From Mycobacterium sp. HUMS_12744610 (GTDB lineage: Bacteria; Actinomycetota; Actinomycetes; Mycobacteriales; Mycobacteriaceae), in the NCBI RefSeq assembly GCF_041206865.1, contig NZ_JBGEDP010000001.1, positions 5,642,001-5,706,000 on the forward strand: a DNA stretch of 64,000 nucleotides, in the 5' to 3' direction. Every line of letters begins with the position of its first letter. The stretch's first letter is position 1. Of this stretch, positions 62,486 through 64,000 are shown piece by piece. The position numbers were made by a program, and so were the translations under genes. Below the pieces are notes generated by a model. The model was not told where the DNA came from. It did no database searches and saw nothing but the letters and a program-made list of their open reading frames with translations.

Positions 62486-63863
62486 GCCGGTCTCCTGGCC
62501 TTCCCCCGATAGGTCTGGGCCGCGGCCCTGGTATGTGCGGGCATGCGGGTGTTGGTCAGCACGACCCCGACGACCTTCGCGCCGGCCAAACGCAGAGCGC
62601 TCAACGCCTCGGTGAGTTCGTCGATCGTGGTCCGCCCCGCCCGCACGACCAACACCGTGGCCTGCGTGGCTCCGGCCAAAAGTCCGGTATCGGCCGTCGC
62701 CAGCACCGCTGGGCCGTCGACCACCGTCCGGTCAAAGTGTGACGACAGCTCTGCCAGTACCGTGTCGATGACTTCCGGGAGGTAGGCGCTGCAGGGCAAA
62801 GCGTCGCGGCGGATGGATCGCGACGCGAGGATGAACAGCTTCGAAATCGCCGTCGGCTTGGTGGCTTCCGCGGCGATGTCGGGGTTGGCCAGCGCGCTCG
62901 CCAACCCTTCCCCCGATGCGACCTTCAGCAGACTGGCGATCACGGGTCGACGAATATCGCCCTCGACCAGCAATACATCTTCGCCGAGTTCGGCGAAGGC
63001 CATCGACAGATTCAACGCCGTCGTCGTGGTTCCTTCACCGCCGAACGGCGCCGCTATCAGCACCCGACGAACGTCGGGCCCCATTGCCCGGAGCAATCTG
63101 GTGCGCAAGCCGCGGACAGCGTCGTCGAAGGTGACGTCGGTGCCGAACCGCGGCGCGGTGCCGCGCTTTCCGGGCAGCTCCGCCAAAGTCGGCAGGCCCG
63201 TGACTTGTTCCACCTTCGCCCGGTCACGCACGCTGCGATCGCTGGCGTCGCGGGTCAGCGCCACCGCGATACCCAAAAGCACTCCGGCGACAAGCCCGAT
63301 CGCCATGTTGCGCATCGGCACCGGCCTGCTCGGCCGATCGGGTATCTCGGCCTGTTTGACTACCGTCGCCCTGGCGACCGGTCCGGATTCATTCGCCCGC
63401 CGCTCACCCGCGTTCATCGGGACAAGATTCGAATCGAGCGTCGCGACCATCCCGGCAAAAGAATCGGCCATCGCCGCCGCGAACAATGCGGCGCGCTTGG
63501 GACCGGTGTCGGTGACGGTGATGGTGAACAGCATCGATTTCGCCGCGTACTTCACCTCGGTTTCGCTCGCCAGGGTGTCGGGGCTGATCTGGAGCTGGAA
63601 TTGGTTGACCGCGCGTTCTGCCACGGCTCGGCCACCGGCGATCTCGGCATACGACGACAATCGGTCCAGGGCGGCCTGCCCGCCGTAGTAAACGTCAGTG
63701 AGGTCGGTCGCCCCGGAAAAGGAGACGAGAATTGTTGCCGAGGACGGTATGCCTTGTTCTGAAAGACCGTGACGACCGCCGCACCGACCAGACACGCCAG
63801 CAACGCGCTGACGACGAGTTTCCAGCGCACGAGGAGGGTCCGGACAAAGGTGCGGAAATCCAT
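62482..63863 (-). pseudogene. Wzz chain-length determinant/BY-kinase fusion, one-base frameshift
   Basis: When joined, about 460 residues. The N-terminal Wzz part starts MDFRTFVRTLLVRWKLVVSA at ATG 63863 with GGAAGG 7 bases upstream, and includes the first transmembrane segment to VFQNKAY. The frame then shifts near 63750; adding one base links it to SATILVSFSGATDLTDVYYG and the rest. A second transmembrane segment (NMAIGLVAGVLLGIAVALTR) leads to the kinase domain: Walker A APFGGEGTTTTALNLS, Walker A' LLVEGDIRRP, Walker B TVVDGPAVLATAD. The C-terminus has one Tyr rather than a Tyr-rich tail. It would control chain length by phosphorylation cycling in this locus. Confidence 0.82.
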
Positions 63864-64000
63864 CCATTAGCCTTCCTCGATACGGGTCACGCGAATGGCG
63901 TCGGTCCTCTGCACTGAATACCGCGGCGCAAATTCCAGTGGCATTATGCCGCATCGCCGACGGGTGGCATCCCAATCTAGTCCCGCCGCCTGAGCGGGCA

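Overview
The window is high-GC DNA from a slow-growing Mycobacterium. Its backbone follows the M. tuberculosis block Rv0236c to Rv0217c in reverse orientation: aftD, Rv0235c, gabD1, Rv0232, fadE4, php, vapBC51, Rv0228, Rv0227c, Rv0226c, Rv0225, Rv0224c, Rv0223c, echA1, Rv0221, lipC and lipW. Species cannot be fixed from this alone; several mobile elements and an exopolysaccharide locus absent from M. tuberculosis point to an environmental or opportunistic species (M. avium-complex-like is a guess). No tRNA, rRNA or CRISPR array was seen.

Region 1 (1-4476): the 3' part of the arabinofuranosyltransferase gene aftD and its membrane neighbour. Region 2 (4486-12.7 kb): an inserted accessory block with an NAD-dependent formate dehydrogenase, a LysR regulator and three insertion sequences. 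An IS1634-type element sits directly upstream of the formate dehydrogenase Shine-Dalgarno. An IS256-type element splits a 13E12-type DUF222/HNH gene. An IS110-type element carries a structured non-coding end that may encode a bridge RNA. Region 3 (12.75-25 kb): a thiamine-diphosphate acetolactate-synthase-like enzyme, GabD1, a TetR regulator, an M20 amidohydrolase, a GjpA-like pseudogene, FadE4, the lactonase Php, an acyl-CoA ligase, a decayed vapBC51 pair and an acyltransferase.

Region 4 (25-41 kb): envelope and lipid genes. These are a DUF3068 protein, an Rv0226c-like membrane protein with a frameshift, an Rv0225-type glycosyltransferase, a methyltransferase, an aldehyde dehydrogenase behind a KstR-like site, a TetR regulator, an acyl-CoA ligase with a coupled 98-residue protein, EchA1, a wax ester/triacylglycerol synthase, LipC, a methyltransferase, LipW, and an amidohydrolase overlapping a CaiB-type CoA transferase.

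Region 5 (43.6-63.9 kb): a PPE-SVP gene followed by what reads as a complete Wzx/Wzy-type exopolysaccharide locus. It has an RmlC-like fragment, a WecG/TagA glycosyltransferase, an initiating phosphoglycosyltransferase, a Wzx flippase, a GT2-GT4 fusion, two GT4 enzymes, two methyltransferases, an FkbM methyltransferase, a polysaccharide deacetylase, a BcsB-like secreted and anchored protein without BcsA, a Wzy-like polymerase and a Wzz/BY-kinase. Together these could start a repeat unit on undecaprenyl phosphate, extend and decorate it, flip it, polymerise it and control chain length, a route not standard for mycobacterial capsules. Single-base frameshifts interrupt the Wzz/kinase gene, the Rv0226c homologue and the DUF222 gene; they may be real or assembly errors.
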